A stretch of DNA of 64,000 nt, from NCBI RefSeq assembly GCF_039555335.1, contig NC_092628.1, forward strand, positions 77,564,713 through 77,628,712, written 5' to 3'. Below are positions 12,701 to 22,600 of this stretch, in pieces. The notes beneath the pieces are model-generated. The model did not search any database. It saw only the letters and a program-made list of their open reading frames with translations, and was not told the DNA's origin. The position numbers and the translations under genes are program-made. Numbering within the stretch: the first letter of the stretch is position 1; each line of letters starts with the position of its first letter. The DNA is from Amphiura filiformis (lineage: Eukaryota; Echinodermata; Ophiuroidea; Amphilepidida; Amphiuridae).

Positions 12701-13063
12701 GTAACATATCTGGTAATAAGATGTGTATATATATATATCTTACACAAAACACAATGCAACTGTGAATTTTGAAAAATAAATGAATTGAAGACATACTTAT
12801 AAATGATTGGAAACTTAGTGCAACATTCATCTACTGTACAGGTGATTGAAAGTATAACTGGATATTGCCTCCATTATGGCAACTTGAAGATGTGAAACAA
12901 ATTAAATTAAAGTTTCAGAGAAATGTAATGAGACCATTTTTGGAGTTCTTGACATGGTAATATAATTACGTGTATTGATTTGGTTTTGTTTCTTTTGCGT
13001 AGGGACTTCCTCTCAGCATTGCAGAATGATGTCTTAGATGGGACATACGGCAAACAAGAATGA
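3732..13063 (+). CDS. VPS9-domain protein, probable Rab5-family guanine nucleotide exchange factor (11 exons)
   Basis: Proposed exons: 3732-3818, 3922-4071, 5008-5087, 6751-6910, 7767-7838, 8338-8442, 9252-9349, 9902-9995, 11523-11733, 12444-12549, 13003-13063. All have GT/AG borders and matching phases, giving 408 codons with TGA at 13061. The first AG before exon 2 (3914) does not keep frame; the AGs at 3921 or 3924 do, so that border is uncertain. Residues 1-104 are helical and unassigned. Residues about 105-270 read as a VPS9 domain: ESYIMGGVHSKV, then NNPHEKLLCLKATL, then TSDELIPLLVMVISHA, then EKGYTLVTF. The Asp of SDEL (about 212) and the Tyr of GYT (about 252) match the catalytic Asp and Tyr of Rabex-5-type exchange factors, which load GTP on Rab5-subfamily GTPases on early endosomes. 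The tail (283-407) is Ser/Pro-rich with a PPPP run and looks disordered. Unlike VARP (ANKRD27), which it resembles most in this domain, no ankyrin repeats follow, so the family name is left open. Confidence 0.8.
4150..4655. repeat. Foldback element in intron 2 of the VPS9 gene
   Basis: The left arm, beginning GTATACACCAGGCAC and reading on through AATAACTTGATAA to GGACTTTTGCTTTCTCATTTGACACC (to about 4275), is mirrored on the right from about 4525 to 4652, ending GTGCCTGGTGTA. The arms are roughly 110 bp with a non-coding loop of about 250 bp. Confidence 0.75.
5150..5960 (-). mobile_element. RTE-like LINE reverse transcriptase C-terminal half, in intron 3
   Basis: Minus-strand peptides read in order: DFDFTDD-like palm motif damaged near 5870, then LLSDEIDQANKLLSQVE, GLKMNAGKMKF, VTDVKYLGAWM (about 5640-5690), KAAAWSACNGMAKIW, LFTATVESVLLYGCEAWT (about 5480-5560), and a tail near 5170-5300 with HWIPKHGKK followed by a LTYVDIL-like end. 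This is the order of an RTE/endonuclease-RT polyprotein from the catalytic palm to its end. At least one frameshift and internal stops make it a pseudogene. It lies in antisense orientation within the VPS9 gene. Confidence 0.85.
6095..6295. repeat. Dispersed repeat, copy A (partner at 55148-55346)
   Basis: The stretch from GCATAGGAGTGTTTCAAGCA through GGGAAACAGCAGCTACAA and ACTACATGCACTAGA to TTGTCACCCACCACCA is repeated in the same order at 55148-55346. Both copies lie beside RTE-type LINE fragments, so it may be non-coding sequence of that family. The short (AGCA)n run differs between copies. Confidence 0.65.
6388..6684. repeat. MITE-like repeat with CCTGGGGAGGGGGG / CCCCTCAGGG ends
   Basis: It starts near GGGGAGGGGGGTTACTCA and ends near TGAGTACCCCTCAGGG, an imperfect inverted repeat. 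The right end (CCCGTATGGCCATTTGTACTG) is closely matched at 44338-44365, and a looser relative lies at 51004-51431. It is non-coding, in intron 3 of the VPS9 gene, and stops about 70 bp before exon 4. Confidence 0.5.
7117..7477. repeat. TTAA-flanked foldback MITE, family A copy 1
   Basis: TTAAGGGGTACTACACC at the left and GGTGTAGTACACCCTTAA at the right are mirror images, and the arms stay complementary through GGGGCAAGGGATCCAATTACTACACTG to a centre near 7290. Related copies lie at 15776-16137 and 32244-32606, always ending in TTAA. A TTAA target is characteristic of piggyBac-type transposases (and of Kolobok). No coding sequence is present. Confidence 0.85.
7985..8215 (-). repeat. Possible tRNA-derived SINE
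   Basis: On the minus strand a region with TGGCCAGGCCAGTGAAAC resembles a pol III A box, and GGGGTCAAAACCC about 75 bases later resembles a B box, followed by a pyrimidine-rich tail. The match is loose and no second copy is visible in the window, so this is tentative. Confidence 0.3.
8881..9167. repeat. MITE with TACCGTATTC termini, intron 6
   Basis: It begins TACCGTATTCGTTCCAATAA and ends TTATTGGAATGAATACGGTA. Subterminal AAGCGCCC motifs are repeated on both sides. A looser structural relative with similar layout lies at 16827-17146. It is about 287 bp and non-coding. Confidence 0.7.
9924..10585 (+). repeat. 141-bp tandem array copied from VPS9 exon 8 and its donor site
   Basis: Five copies start at 9924, 10065, 10206, 10347 and 10488, an exact 141-bp period; the fifth is cut short at about 10585. 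I see no differences between the full copies. Each contains the last 72 bases of exon 8 (starting GCAGCTATGGAATAC), its GTAAGC donor, and 69 bases of intron ending TGCAGTCATAATGAATCAA. Copy 1 is the real exon end. Copies 2-5 lack the exon's own acceptor; AGs just upstream exist but would enter in a different phase from exon 7-8. Confidence 0.95.
10603..10880. repeat. 86-bp tandem array adjoining the exon-8 array
   Basis: Copies begin GTGGCCTGCAGTCATATTG at 10603, 10689 and 10775; the third carries small insertions. The unit start, CCTGCAGTCATA-TGAATCAAGCA, is nearly the same as the intronic end of the 141-bp unit just upstream, so the two arrays share an origin. Confidence 0.85.
10949..11433. 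repeat. Dispersed foldback MITE, family B copy 1
   Basis: This 485-bp element is collinear with 41819-42290 over its length, with shared blocks such as ACGCATGCTCA, AAGCCGATCAATCGAT and AAAAATGTATTTTGTG. The ends are related to AAGCTGAATTTATACTCGATCGC and its complement, better kept in copy 2. It lies in intron 8, directly before exon 9. Confidence 0.8.
11850..11970. other. G/C-rich low-copy motif in intron 9
   Basis: A short stretch with GGGGTCCAGGGGCCCTGG and GTTCCCAGAGGGTGGAACCCC stands out from AT-rich intron sequence and contains small palindromes. No gene or repeat partner in the window is visible. Confidence 0.3.
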
Positions 13064-13678
13064 CTGGTGGGAACCAAGCTGTCCTTTGTTTGTTAAATCT
13101 CTGCATAGATGCATTTAGGTGTGAATGTTGAACAAGTTGCGAGGATCCAAGAAACGCAATTTAGCTACATATTTCCTTCATTGCGCTGACGCTTTCATGC
13201 GAAAACATGAAGTATATGTATTAATGTACCATGAATTTCCATGAATTACTAGAGTTTCTACACAATCCATAGGAAATAGTAGTTGCTTAGGTTTCAGTTC
13301 TTTGTCTAGCATCTTGGAAGTGTTGAAAGTATTTCAGACAGGTGTCAGCCTGTGCAACAAAAACAACACTATTTTATTGGAGCCAACCAATTCAAGGCAT
13401 CTTGGTACTGATGTCAGCTGTCGATCACCATGACTTAAATGTCTTTATGCAATAATAGTGTACGTCATGCCCAGATCTAACATTGACTGAAACTTTTAGA
13501 AGGCTGCATTTTTATTTACCCCTCTACTGTAATTCAAGGTTTAAATATATTTCTTGGCTTTATTCCTGCATGTATAGTAGTCATGTGAAAACATCTTGTA
13601 AAGATACACCCTGGATTTGAATGTTGTTTCATGTTGCTATATTGCTGGAGACTATCATTCAAAGAATACAGCAGCAAT
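13064..13678 (+). other. Probable 3' UTR of the VPS9 gene
   Basis: No ORF or splice-like structure follows the TGA at 13061. The sequence is moderately AT-rich and unique within the window. The first clear AATAAA downstream is far away at 15504-15509, so either the 3' UTR is long or a variant poly(A) signal is used. Confidence 0.4.
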
Positions 13679-13864
13679 GGGCTATTCCAGTTGAAAACTA
13701 TACACCCCCTATGGAAGATATGACATTAATCTCCCACACAGGGGGTGTAGATTTGAAATGGAGTTGTCCATTCAGGTAACCCCATTTGAAATTCACACTC
13801 CCTGTGTGGAAGATTAAGATAATGTCTTCTATAGAGGGTGTATGGATTTAGACTGGAATAGCCC
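13679..13864. repeat. Foldback MITE, family C copy 1
   Basis: The ends GGGCTATTCCAG and CTGGAATAGCCC are exact complements, and the arms pair nearly throughout, including CTCCCACACAGGGGGTGTAGATTTGAAATGGAG against its mirror. A second copy lies at 19418-19602. AAT flanks both ends. Confidence 0.9.
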
Positions 13865-15775
13865 AATGGCATATCCTATAGACCACTTGACATCATTGTT
13901 TATCAACAAAGGAGAGGTACTGGTCAATCGATATGCTTGAATGAACCGCTACGATGTTCAATGGCTTTCTTGTACTATATGAAATGTGGCGGGCGATTTA
14001 AAATGCACATGCCCTGAGCAAACTATGGTGCGTACACACACTGCAGGGTAAAGACCAATGGAAATTGCCATAATTTGTGCGCATACTGCCGGGCAGTGCG
14101 CATAACTGCCGTCACATGTCAAGTGGTTTAGACAGGACTGTATGTAGCAACATAATCAGGGTTTGAATTTAGTCATCCTCTGCAGGAATTCAATTGTACA
14201 TGTACCAGGGGTGTGAGAGTTCTTCTTTTCAGCTGATTTCCTCTTTTTTTGGCCAAAATTTATGTGTTTTTATGTCTTATATTTGGCGTTTTTACTCTGT
14301 TACGCTGTTTTTCAGTGTTTTTTAGTAATTCCCTCTTTTTTGGTCTGTGGTCTTCTCACACCCCTGATGTACAAGATTGATAAAATTCTCACCAATTTGC
14401 TGCATGTATGTAGAATGTGAATAGTTTTGCATCATATGTGTCGTGATAAATCCTGAGTGTGTTTGTTATTATTTCAAGTGATCATAATAAGATTTAATTA
14501 TACTGTAAGCAATTAAACAGTAAAATTACCTGATTATGCCACATTTTCATACATACATTTTTAGATGTTGTATTTAAACAAGTAGCATTTTTTTGTGTAT
14601 TTTTTTCTTCAATTATTTCAGTGGAAATAGTGTATTCATTGTATAACATGCACCTGACAACTAACATTTATCAAAGTTAAAAGTAAATGTTGTGAAAATT
14701 GCTTTTAACTTCAATGACATTTTTATTCATTTATTGCAAGAGATCTTTGCAAATGTAGATATATATTTTTTTATAATTTGAAGACTATGCTTTGCACAAT
14801 GAATTAGAAATGCAATCCATGCTATGTTATGTTTTCATGTAGGGGGAGAGGTGCACGCACATCTGCAATCCTGCGTGTGTTTTACCTTTGGCTACAATGC
14901 TTTGTGCATGTGGAGTAAGGTTCCTTCAAAAAGTCTACCAACTTTTTTAAATTTCATTTTCATAGTCAAAATACAAAATGTGCATTCTACTAGTATACAG
15001 ATGAGCTGGTTGTTGTACTAAGACTATATTTAGCTCAGAGCAAATATATCAAAGTAAACTAATTCTATTTCTGTTCAGGGTCATTTACCTGTGGAAATGA
15101 ATTGGGTCAATTCCAAACAGTAAGACAATGATTTTGCCACATAATAATAGAGAGGTAAAGTAATTACCATAATATTACATGGTCCACATTGACGTGATTA
15201 AAAGTCCTTATTATTGGAATATTTTGCAGGAGTGACATTAACATGTGTGCATCTGCTGTGTGGTGTAACACAAATTCAGAATACAATGAAAATGTATTGA
15301 AAAAAGGAAACTAGTAAATTGAAATGTTAGTGGACTTGCACATGTTGATGGGTACTTCAACCATAGAAAATCAGAATACGCTGGTGAAGTGACGTAATAA
15401 ATCGAATTAACTATACCATAGCAATTGGTGGAAACAATTTTAAATATATTGCGCTGCACTACAAGCAGGTTGCACTCATCACCTGTGTATGTCTGCAACC
15501 ATAAATAAAACGTACCAGTGCAGCGCGGTGTATTCAAAAATTGTTTTCACCTATTGCTATGATAGTTAATCCGATTATTACATAACTTTGCCAGCGTATA
15601 TAAGCTTGTATTTTTTACTGTATGTTATTTTTTATATCTTTATTACTGACCTGATAGATGTGTTGTTTGAATGAAATTGTAACCATTATAGGTCCCAATT
15701 ATAGCTATTAATATAGATAGTATTTATTTATTAAAGTAAATTTAATGTGCAATAATTTTTACTGTATGAACTGTT
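13865..15775. other. Intergenic stretch without recognisable genes
   Basis: It is AT-rich. Apart from an AATAAA at 15504-15509 and short CG-bearing motifs around 14030-14110, I see no coding exons, repeats with partners, or RNA genes. Confidence 0.4.
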
Positions 15776-16137
15776 TTAAGGGGGTACTACACCCCTGGCA
15801 AATTGTGTGCCTATTTTTGCATTTTTCTCAAAAATTATAGCGCATTGGTGACAAGTAAGATATGTATATTATAGGGGCAAGGACTAGAACTACTGCACTG
15901 AAAATTCAGCAACTCAAGGCAAGTAGTTATTGATTTATCGATCAAATATTGGTTTTCCCTCATTTTTGACTGTAACTCCACAACTGTTGTCTGTGCTGAA
16001 ATAAAATTTCCAGTCCAGTAGTTGTAGTCCTTGCCCCTATAATATACATATCTTACTTGTCATCAATGCTCTATAGTTTTTGAGAAAAATGCACAAAAAT
16101 AGGCATAAAATTGGGCAGGGGTGTAGTACCCCTTTAA
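15776..16137. repeat. TTAA-flanked foldback MITE, family A copy 2
   Basis: TTAAGGGGGTACTACACCCC at the left and GGGGTGTAGTACCCCTTTAA at the right enclose two arms meeting near 15955. The sequence is close to the copy at 32244-32606. Confidence 0.9.
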
Positions 16138-16826
16138 CATGAAATAATTTGTAATTTAATTAAATCACTACATTTAAGTTTGATATAATGTAGTCTAAAT
16201 ATGTTTGCTTTTTGTAGCTTGGAAACAAAGGTGTATTATGCCATAATGTATCCAGTAGTGTAATCATGCTACATTTAGTAATAGTCAGTATTGACCTTTT
16301 GCACGGTCATCTCAAAACGAGGTTCTACACATAAAGTGTGTTGTGCGTGTGTGCGTAAGCCTTTCGCATGCATGTTTTAATTATAACGCATATGTTTTGC
16401 AAAAGTCCACTGGCTCATTGCTAGAAAGTGCAAAAAAACAAAAATGCACATTTTAAGCATGTGTCAGTTCTGGATGAAAGATGGCGGTTCCATGCAGTGG
16501 GTGAATTGGCTGTCACAAGTCACTCCCAAAATATGGCAGTGCATGGTTGCTATATTTATCAAATTTTGGTGCATCAGAATTACTTTTACATGTTGCAAAT
16601 GATTTTCAACACAAACAATTAATTAGCAATGGCTCCGATTTGGTACTTGCATTACTATTACTGCTTTCTTTGCTGTCTCCAAGTTTATACAGTGCTACAG
16701 TCGTTAACATTTTTGGTATGATGATTTGAACGATTTGGATAAACACAAATAGTAACGTTATCAATTATATATGTCTATGTGTATTAATGTGTGGCTTTGT
16801 GTATCTTTGTTGGAAAAGCTGGTCCT
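16138..16826. other. Intergenic stretch, nothing recognised
   Basis: It is AT-rich and unique in the window, with no supported exon or RNA gene. Confidence 0.3.
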
Positions 16827-17146
16827 GTATTCTCTAAATAAACATCCCCCTCTAATAAACACCCCACTTATTTTTAAAGTAAAATAACTGAAATGCAGAT
16901 ATTGCCATGCCATAGCATGTAGGTAAGCTAAAACTGGCATTTGTTGGGTGGCATGATCACTGCAGTGGCGGACCCGGAAGTAATTTGAATAGAACTTAAA
17001 CAGGTAGTATCAACCGGATGTGACCTGGATTTTGTTAATTTTAAAACTTACATAAGATAATTTTTGTCCAAAATTCACTTCTAATAAATGCCCCTCCCTT
17101 TCAAAAATGTCAGGCCTGCAGGGGCATATATTAGAGAGAATAAGGT
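16827..17146. repeat. MITE-like element with TATTCTCTAA-type ends
   Basis: The left end TGTATTCTCTAAATAAACATCCCCC is answered on the right by GGGGCATATATTAGAGAGAATAAGGTA. Internal CTAATAAAC-CCC motifs recur near both ends. This layout parallels the element at 8881-9167. It is non-coding. Confidence 0.6.
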
Positions 17147-18426
17147 ATTGTTACTTCCCTATATTAAGCTGAATTTTATTCTCTCTTCCAAATGCACACA
17201 AAAAGCAAACAAAATGAATAATTGGAAATAAAATAGGAAATATGATACATGACTTCTTTTCATTTTGTACTAACTCTGCAATAGAGCCAGTCAACTATTC
17301 TGCACTTATAAGTTCTGTTTTTGCATGTATATGGCTTAGAGGCTACATTGATATATTCAGGACATTGTGGAGGCTGTTTAATAAATTGTCATTTGTGCGC
17401 AATTTAAAAAAAATGTATAACTATGTATGTCAAGCAACAAATTAATCAAATGTGTGACAAAAGAAAAAACTCATTTTAAAAATGTTAACTGCATTTCAGA
17501 AGAAAAGAAAAACAATTTATAAATGCAGATTTATTTAGTCCAGCTTGTCTCTGGTAAAATATTGTACTTAATTAGTCATACCCATGGGCCACTCAATAAT
17601 ATTGTACCTTTGTATAACCAAATATTTTCATGAAACCCCTATTAAACAAGTTTCTTCACTCAGCCAGCTAAAAATTCATACCCTTGACAAAAATGACCAA
17701 ATTCTGTCTTCAAAACAACTATTTAGCAGGACTAAATTGACACATTTTGGACCAATTATTTAAAACAAGTTAGAAGAGGTATTTGTATTCCATCCCCTAA
17801 ATGCATAATGCAATTCATTTTGCAAGCATGTTTGTGTACTTGATATTTTTCGAGTGGTCCCTGGGCAGTGATAGTTTATGATACTATGTGTAGTGATATG
17901 TGTGTGTGTCCGTGAAATTGCCACACTGTCTTTGTTGAAATATTTTAAGTTTATGTCAATGTTGTGATAAACATTGCAATAAATATTTATACAGATGATC
18001 TTCATGTATATTGCATACATCTCAATGTGTTTTATTTTCAGTTGTGTGGGGTACCTATAGACGAATCCATTTTCATGCATTCCTACACCTCAATGGCAGC
18101 CATAGCTGGGTCCCCCTCTTAGGACTAGACTATTCCACCTAAAATGTGAAATTATGTGGCCTTGGCGGGGATATTAAACTGCATTCCATCACCCGTGTTA
18201 CACATAGACAAAAGAATGATGAACGTTTACAACACAATACAATTCAACATCGATTTTAAAGCGGATTTAATCCACCCAATTGGGCAGTAACAACACCAGT
18301 TTGGTGCAGATGGGACCCAGTAATGGCCGACTGAATTCTAACCATCACTTGGCTTGTTGGCTTCGTCTATATAGAGGATTGTGAAAATGTGTTAACTCTT
18401 TTCAATGAGACATGAATAATGTAAAA
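17147..18426. other. Intergenic stretch, nothing recognised
   Basis: There are no supported exons. Small ORFs on either strand lack start context, splice partners or recognisable composition. Confidence 0.3.
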
Positions 18427-18505
18427 CAATAGAGGTGGCCAAGCGGTTAAGGTGTGGCGCTGTTGGCCAGGAGAATATAATATGTGAAAGGTTGAGCCTT
18501 GGGCT
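18427..18505 (+). repeat. tRNA-like sequence (tRNA pseudogene or SINE head)
   Basis: GGTGGCCAAGCGGTTAAGG contains a perfect pol III A-box core, TGGCCAAGCGG, as in Ser/Leu-type tRNAs. About 50 bases on, AAGGTTGAGCC is a decayed B box. The anticodon arm does not fold well, so it is not a working tRNA gene. Confidence 0.45.
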
Positions 18506-18901
18506 TTCCTTGGGTGAGAATTCTTTTGCAGGAAGATACTGATATGTTATGCGATCAAGCAAAATCAGTCGGAACTCAGAAATATTAAATTTTCAGTTTC
18601 TTATAAGATTGTAAACATCATTTACAAAGCTGCATTTTGCAGAAAGCCCCATTGAAATTGAACCACCAGTTCCAAAGATATGAGCAATTAAAGAGTTTCC
18701 AAAACAAGAGGAAACAAAAGGAAATATTTCCTTTGTTTAGGCTATATCTCAAAATCAATATTTCCGAGTTACTGCCCTTCAATTGATAACTTCTTCACAT
18801 GTAACCAGTTTTAATCAAATTTCAGTGTAAATTTATTTTTTCTTGTTAATTGATGACATAGTCACAAATTATGTCCACACTATCCAAAGCGAATATCAAT
18901 T

Positions 18902-19040
18902 CAATTAGCCTTTTGAGATATGGCGGACATGATAGAATGGCGCTGCACGAAATGGGTACTAAAGTTGAATTTGCTGGGTTTTACCCATATCGAAGACTGT
19001 CCTCCTATTGTGTACGTCATATCTCGAAAAGGCTAATTCT
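18902..19040. repeat. Short inverted repeat pair
   Basis: AATTAGCCTTTTGAGATATG at the left is mirrored by CATATCTCGAAAAGGCTAATT at the right, about 95 bp apart. It is a likely small MITE and non-coding. Confidence 0.5.
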
Positions 19041-19084
19041 GTTACTGGCCTAGATAAAAATCCATATTCAAGTACTGCTATTAT

Positions 19085-19204
19085 ATACAGGGGCAGATTT
19101 AGACGGTGCCCCCTAATTTTTGCAGAGCGGCGCCTAACTTTGTGTGGGCGGCGGCGGTGGCTCTGCGCCCCCTATTGGAAAATTCCTGGATCCGACCCTG
19201 GTAT
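19085..19204. repeat. Small CAGGG-ended MITE
   Basis: It starts TATACAGGGGCAGATTTAGA and ends CCTGGATCCGACCCTGGTATA, with a CG-rich core. CAGGG termini resemble hAT-type non-autonomous elements. The flanking duplication is imperfect. Confidence 0.5.
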
Positions 19205-19417
19205 AAACAACTGTTAATATTTTACAAATAACTAAATATTGAACAAATTCTGTGAAGATTTTGAAAACAGGCTACACTATAAGTCTGAACTATATATAGT
19301 TTGGCTGAATGATGTCTGATTTTCCTAAAGCATGCAGAACCCTGTTTTGTGTCTATACAGGTCTTGTTTAAAAATCCAAGTAGTTTACATAGCTTTAAAC
19401 AACCATACATCTAAAAT

Positions 19418-19602
19418 GGGCCATTCCAGTTGAAATCCATAGACCCCTATGGAAGACATGACCTTAATCTCCCACATAGGGAGTGTGGATTTCAAAAAGG
19501 ATCACCTGAATGGGTGACTCCATTTGAAATCTACACCCCTTGTGTGGGAGGTTAAGGTCATGTCTTCCATACAGAGTGTATGAATTTCAACTGGAATGGT
19601 CC
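19418..19602. repeat. Foldback MITE, family C copy 2
   Basis: The ends GGGCCATTCCAG and CTGGAATGGTCC enclose arms that match 13679-13864. It lies just 31 bp beyond the NSRP1 stop codon, so the transcript's 3' UTR probably runs into it and would form a hairpin. Confidence 0.9.
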
Positions 19603-19633
19603 AATTCCATAACATTTCTACCATGCAAATTTC

Positions 19634-22600
19634 TTAATCATCCTCTTGTACCACATGAGATTTAGTGGCATCTCTGGCCATCTTACGGGCCAGGTATCTT
19701 TCCCTTGCCGTCATCACAGATACGCCTTCATTCCTTTTGGCAAATTTGGAAGATTCCTGTTCTGATTTCTCTGTTTCCCCTTCTCTCTTTCTCTCAGTTC
19801 TTTTGCTCTCTGGATTTGATTTACTACCCCTTTCTCTAGGATCTCTCACTTTCTTATCTTCATCACTTGAACTATCTCTGTCTTCATCTAGTGATCTGTC
19901 TTGTTTCTTGTCTCTTTCCACTCTATCCCTCTCATCTCTATGTTTGTCACCTCTTTGTCTCTCATCTGTTTCCTTAGTCCCGCTTCTTCTAGAATCTTTA
20001 TCATAATCCCTATCCTTTTCTTTCCTTCGTTCATCTCTTTCTCTCTTATGACTTTTGTCACTATCACTATTTCTGTCCCTGTCTTGTCTGTCCCTATGCC
20101 TGTCTCTACCATGTCTGTCCCTTTCTCTGTGCTTGTCCCTGTTGTCTTGGTCTCTATGTCTCCTCTCATCACTACCATCATCTCTGTCTCTACGTCTGTC
20201 TTCCCTGTGGTTCCTAGAGTGTCTGTCATCATCGTCTGTTCTCCTGTCTCTCTCTCTATGATGTTCCTGTCTTTCGGTATCCTCCTCACTTGATGCACTC
20301 CTATGCCGATAATTTCTTTCTTTCTTGCTCTCTTTTCTATCATCATCCCTGGATATATAAGAGAGAGAGAAAAATATCAGGATATATTTCTTACAATGCT
20401 TCTGTAGCATCACAAGGTTAAATACTACAGTTTCAAAAACTTTGATATCAAACTATACATGTATCAGGGTATAATTAAAAGTCTACCTTTGAGATGGACA
20501 TAAAATGTATAATCAACCAGCGACAGTATAAGTGAACTCTGTTTAAACCAATTCTAAGTAAAATATGATGTCATAATTGGAGTTGATCCCTTAAAATAAA
20601 AGTGGATTGTTTTCTGGGTAATTCACCTTAATGTCATGATCCCTTAAGGATACGATACATGATTTACCGACAAGTGACTCATTTCGGAATGCGATCATGA
20701 ATTTTGAAGAAAAAAAGTTTCCACAGGCTTCGTTGGGACTCGAACCAGCGATTCTAAACATCCTTCGATTACGCGTCTAGCGCTTTACCGCTCGGCCACC
20801 GTGGCAGTTGAGCGGATGAGTGTAATGATAAAAGATAAATCTCATAATGCCATCTGTAGCCTTTTGTTTACTAAAAAAGACGCGTTTTGTAAAGATAGAT
20901 TAGCCGTTTTATGCATAAATAGCACGAACGTTTGGGAAAGGTTTCAAACAAATAATAAAGACACTGATGTGATCATGAAATTGCGTAAGTTGGGAATTAT
21001 CTGCGTCGCAATGTTTTGTTTTGGTTTTAGAATTTGACCTTAAAATTTACGACTTCATGACATTATCATTCGAAATCAACAAAAGATATTTCAACACTAT
21101 ATGTCCTCATTCTTTCTCTAGAATGTTTTGTACATGTATGTGAAATAGCTCAACAATGGTTCGCTGCATAATGGTAAAAATAGCCTTGACCTAAAAAAAG
21201 GGCGAGAAGTACCATATTTACGGATTCAGGCTAAATTTAAAATTGATATAAAACGTTTGTTTTTTGATCGATTACAAAAATTAATTTTTATCGTATAAAG
21301 AAATTGTATCTGGTGTGAATTACACTACAGTTTTTATTCCTAGGGCTCTTTGACTTCTTCAAATAATTTTTTTAATGATAGAGTGAATCCCCTGGCCCTC
21401 TATAATTACGCACAAAAGATCGAGTCCCCTTAAATCTAGTTGCAGGTATGTGCACTGAAGCTTGCAATCTAGATGTGGTATGTGTATTCAGCATCGAAGT
21501 GGTTACGTAATTCTCTTGGTTACCGGATCACGCTATTTTGATATGCCTTCAAGTGCCATATACTTTGTGTGGTGATTGTTTCGATCGTGGTTCATAACTC
21601 AAGCGCGTGATCCCGTTGACATAGTAACATTACGTAACTTCGATACTGAATTGTATGTATTGGTCAGACCTGGATTCTAGGTCAGCCCATTTCTTTTGTG
21701 GACAATTCTTTAGGTATTGTCAATATTCAGATTTTTTGTGTGTCATGTAAATTAGTTTCTGGCTTGGTGGATGCATGTTCACAGAAAATCTGGGCATTCA
21801 ATTTTAACATCTGATTGAGATAAGATCTGCTGCCTATTTCACTGAAGAAGTGAAATGTTGTTTTATTCAGCATGATGGATATTTCTCTATACTAACATTG
21901 TATGGCTAAAAGGCTTTACCAGTTTGCGATGCTTCATACCGAAAGATATACCAGGTCTTATGGAAGCTTAGAATCAGCAATAGAAGCTAATTTGTGCCTT
22001 GTGTTGAGTCGGGTTTTGCGAAGTTTAAAATGGTCGTCGTGGTTGAAGCTGACACTTTGACTTTTCCAACTTTGTGAGAACCATGCTGGTTTAAGACATT
22101 GTTCGTGTAAGTAAAATAATATTGTTTATAAATTATAAAGTGGAATTAATGATGAATTAGTTATTTAAAGAAAGCTTTGCTTGTGATAATTCAAATTATT
22201 GTTTTGGCGGGAAAATCAAATTTAGATTTTCATAGTGTGATAAATTTTGTGTTCTGCATAAAGTTCCAAATTGAACATTATTAAGTGCTGAACATATCAT
22301 GTAATTTTGTGTCGAGATTGACAATTAAAATCATCCTGCGGTAAAGACATGAACTTCAGGAATTTAAAGGATATTTATAGATCTAGCGTGTGTGAATGTT
22401 GTAAGGAAGTTCCATATCGTTCATTAATCAAAGAAAGAAGTCAGTAGTAAATTCTGTGGCTCATTTGGAAATATGAAATAGTCTTCCAGATAGAATATTG
22501 TGTGAAGTTTATCATATGAACTTGAAAACAAATCCTAGTCACGGATTCATTAATTGTATTTATACAGCCGTACATGTGTGTGTATACTCTACTCTTGGAC

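Noticed and set aside
19665..20293. Plus-strand open frames opposite the last NSRP1 exon, rich in Ser and Leu
   Set aside because: They are mirror images of the Arg/Asp/Glu codons of NSRP1; the composition is forced by the antisense and no splice or start signals are present.
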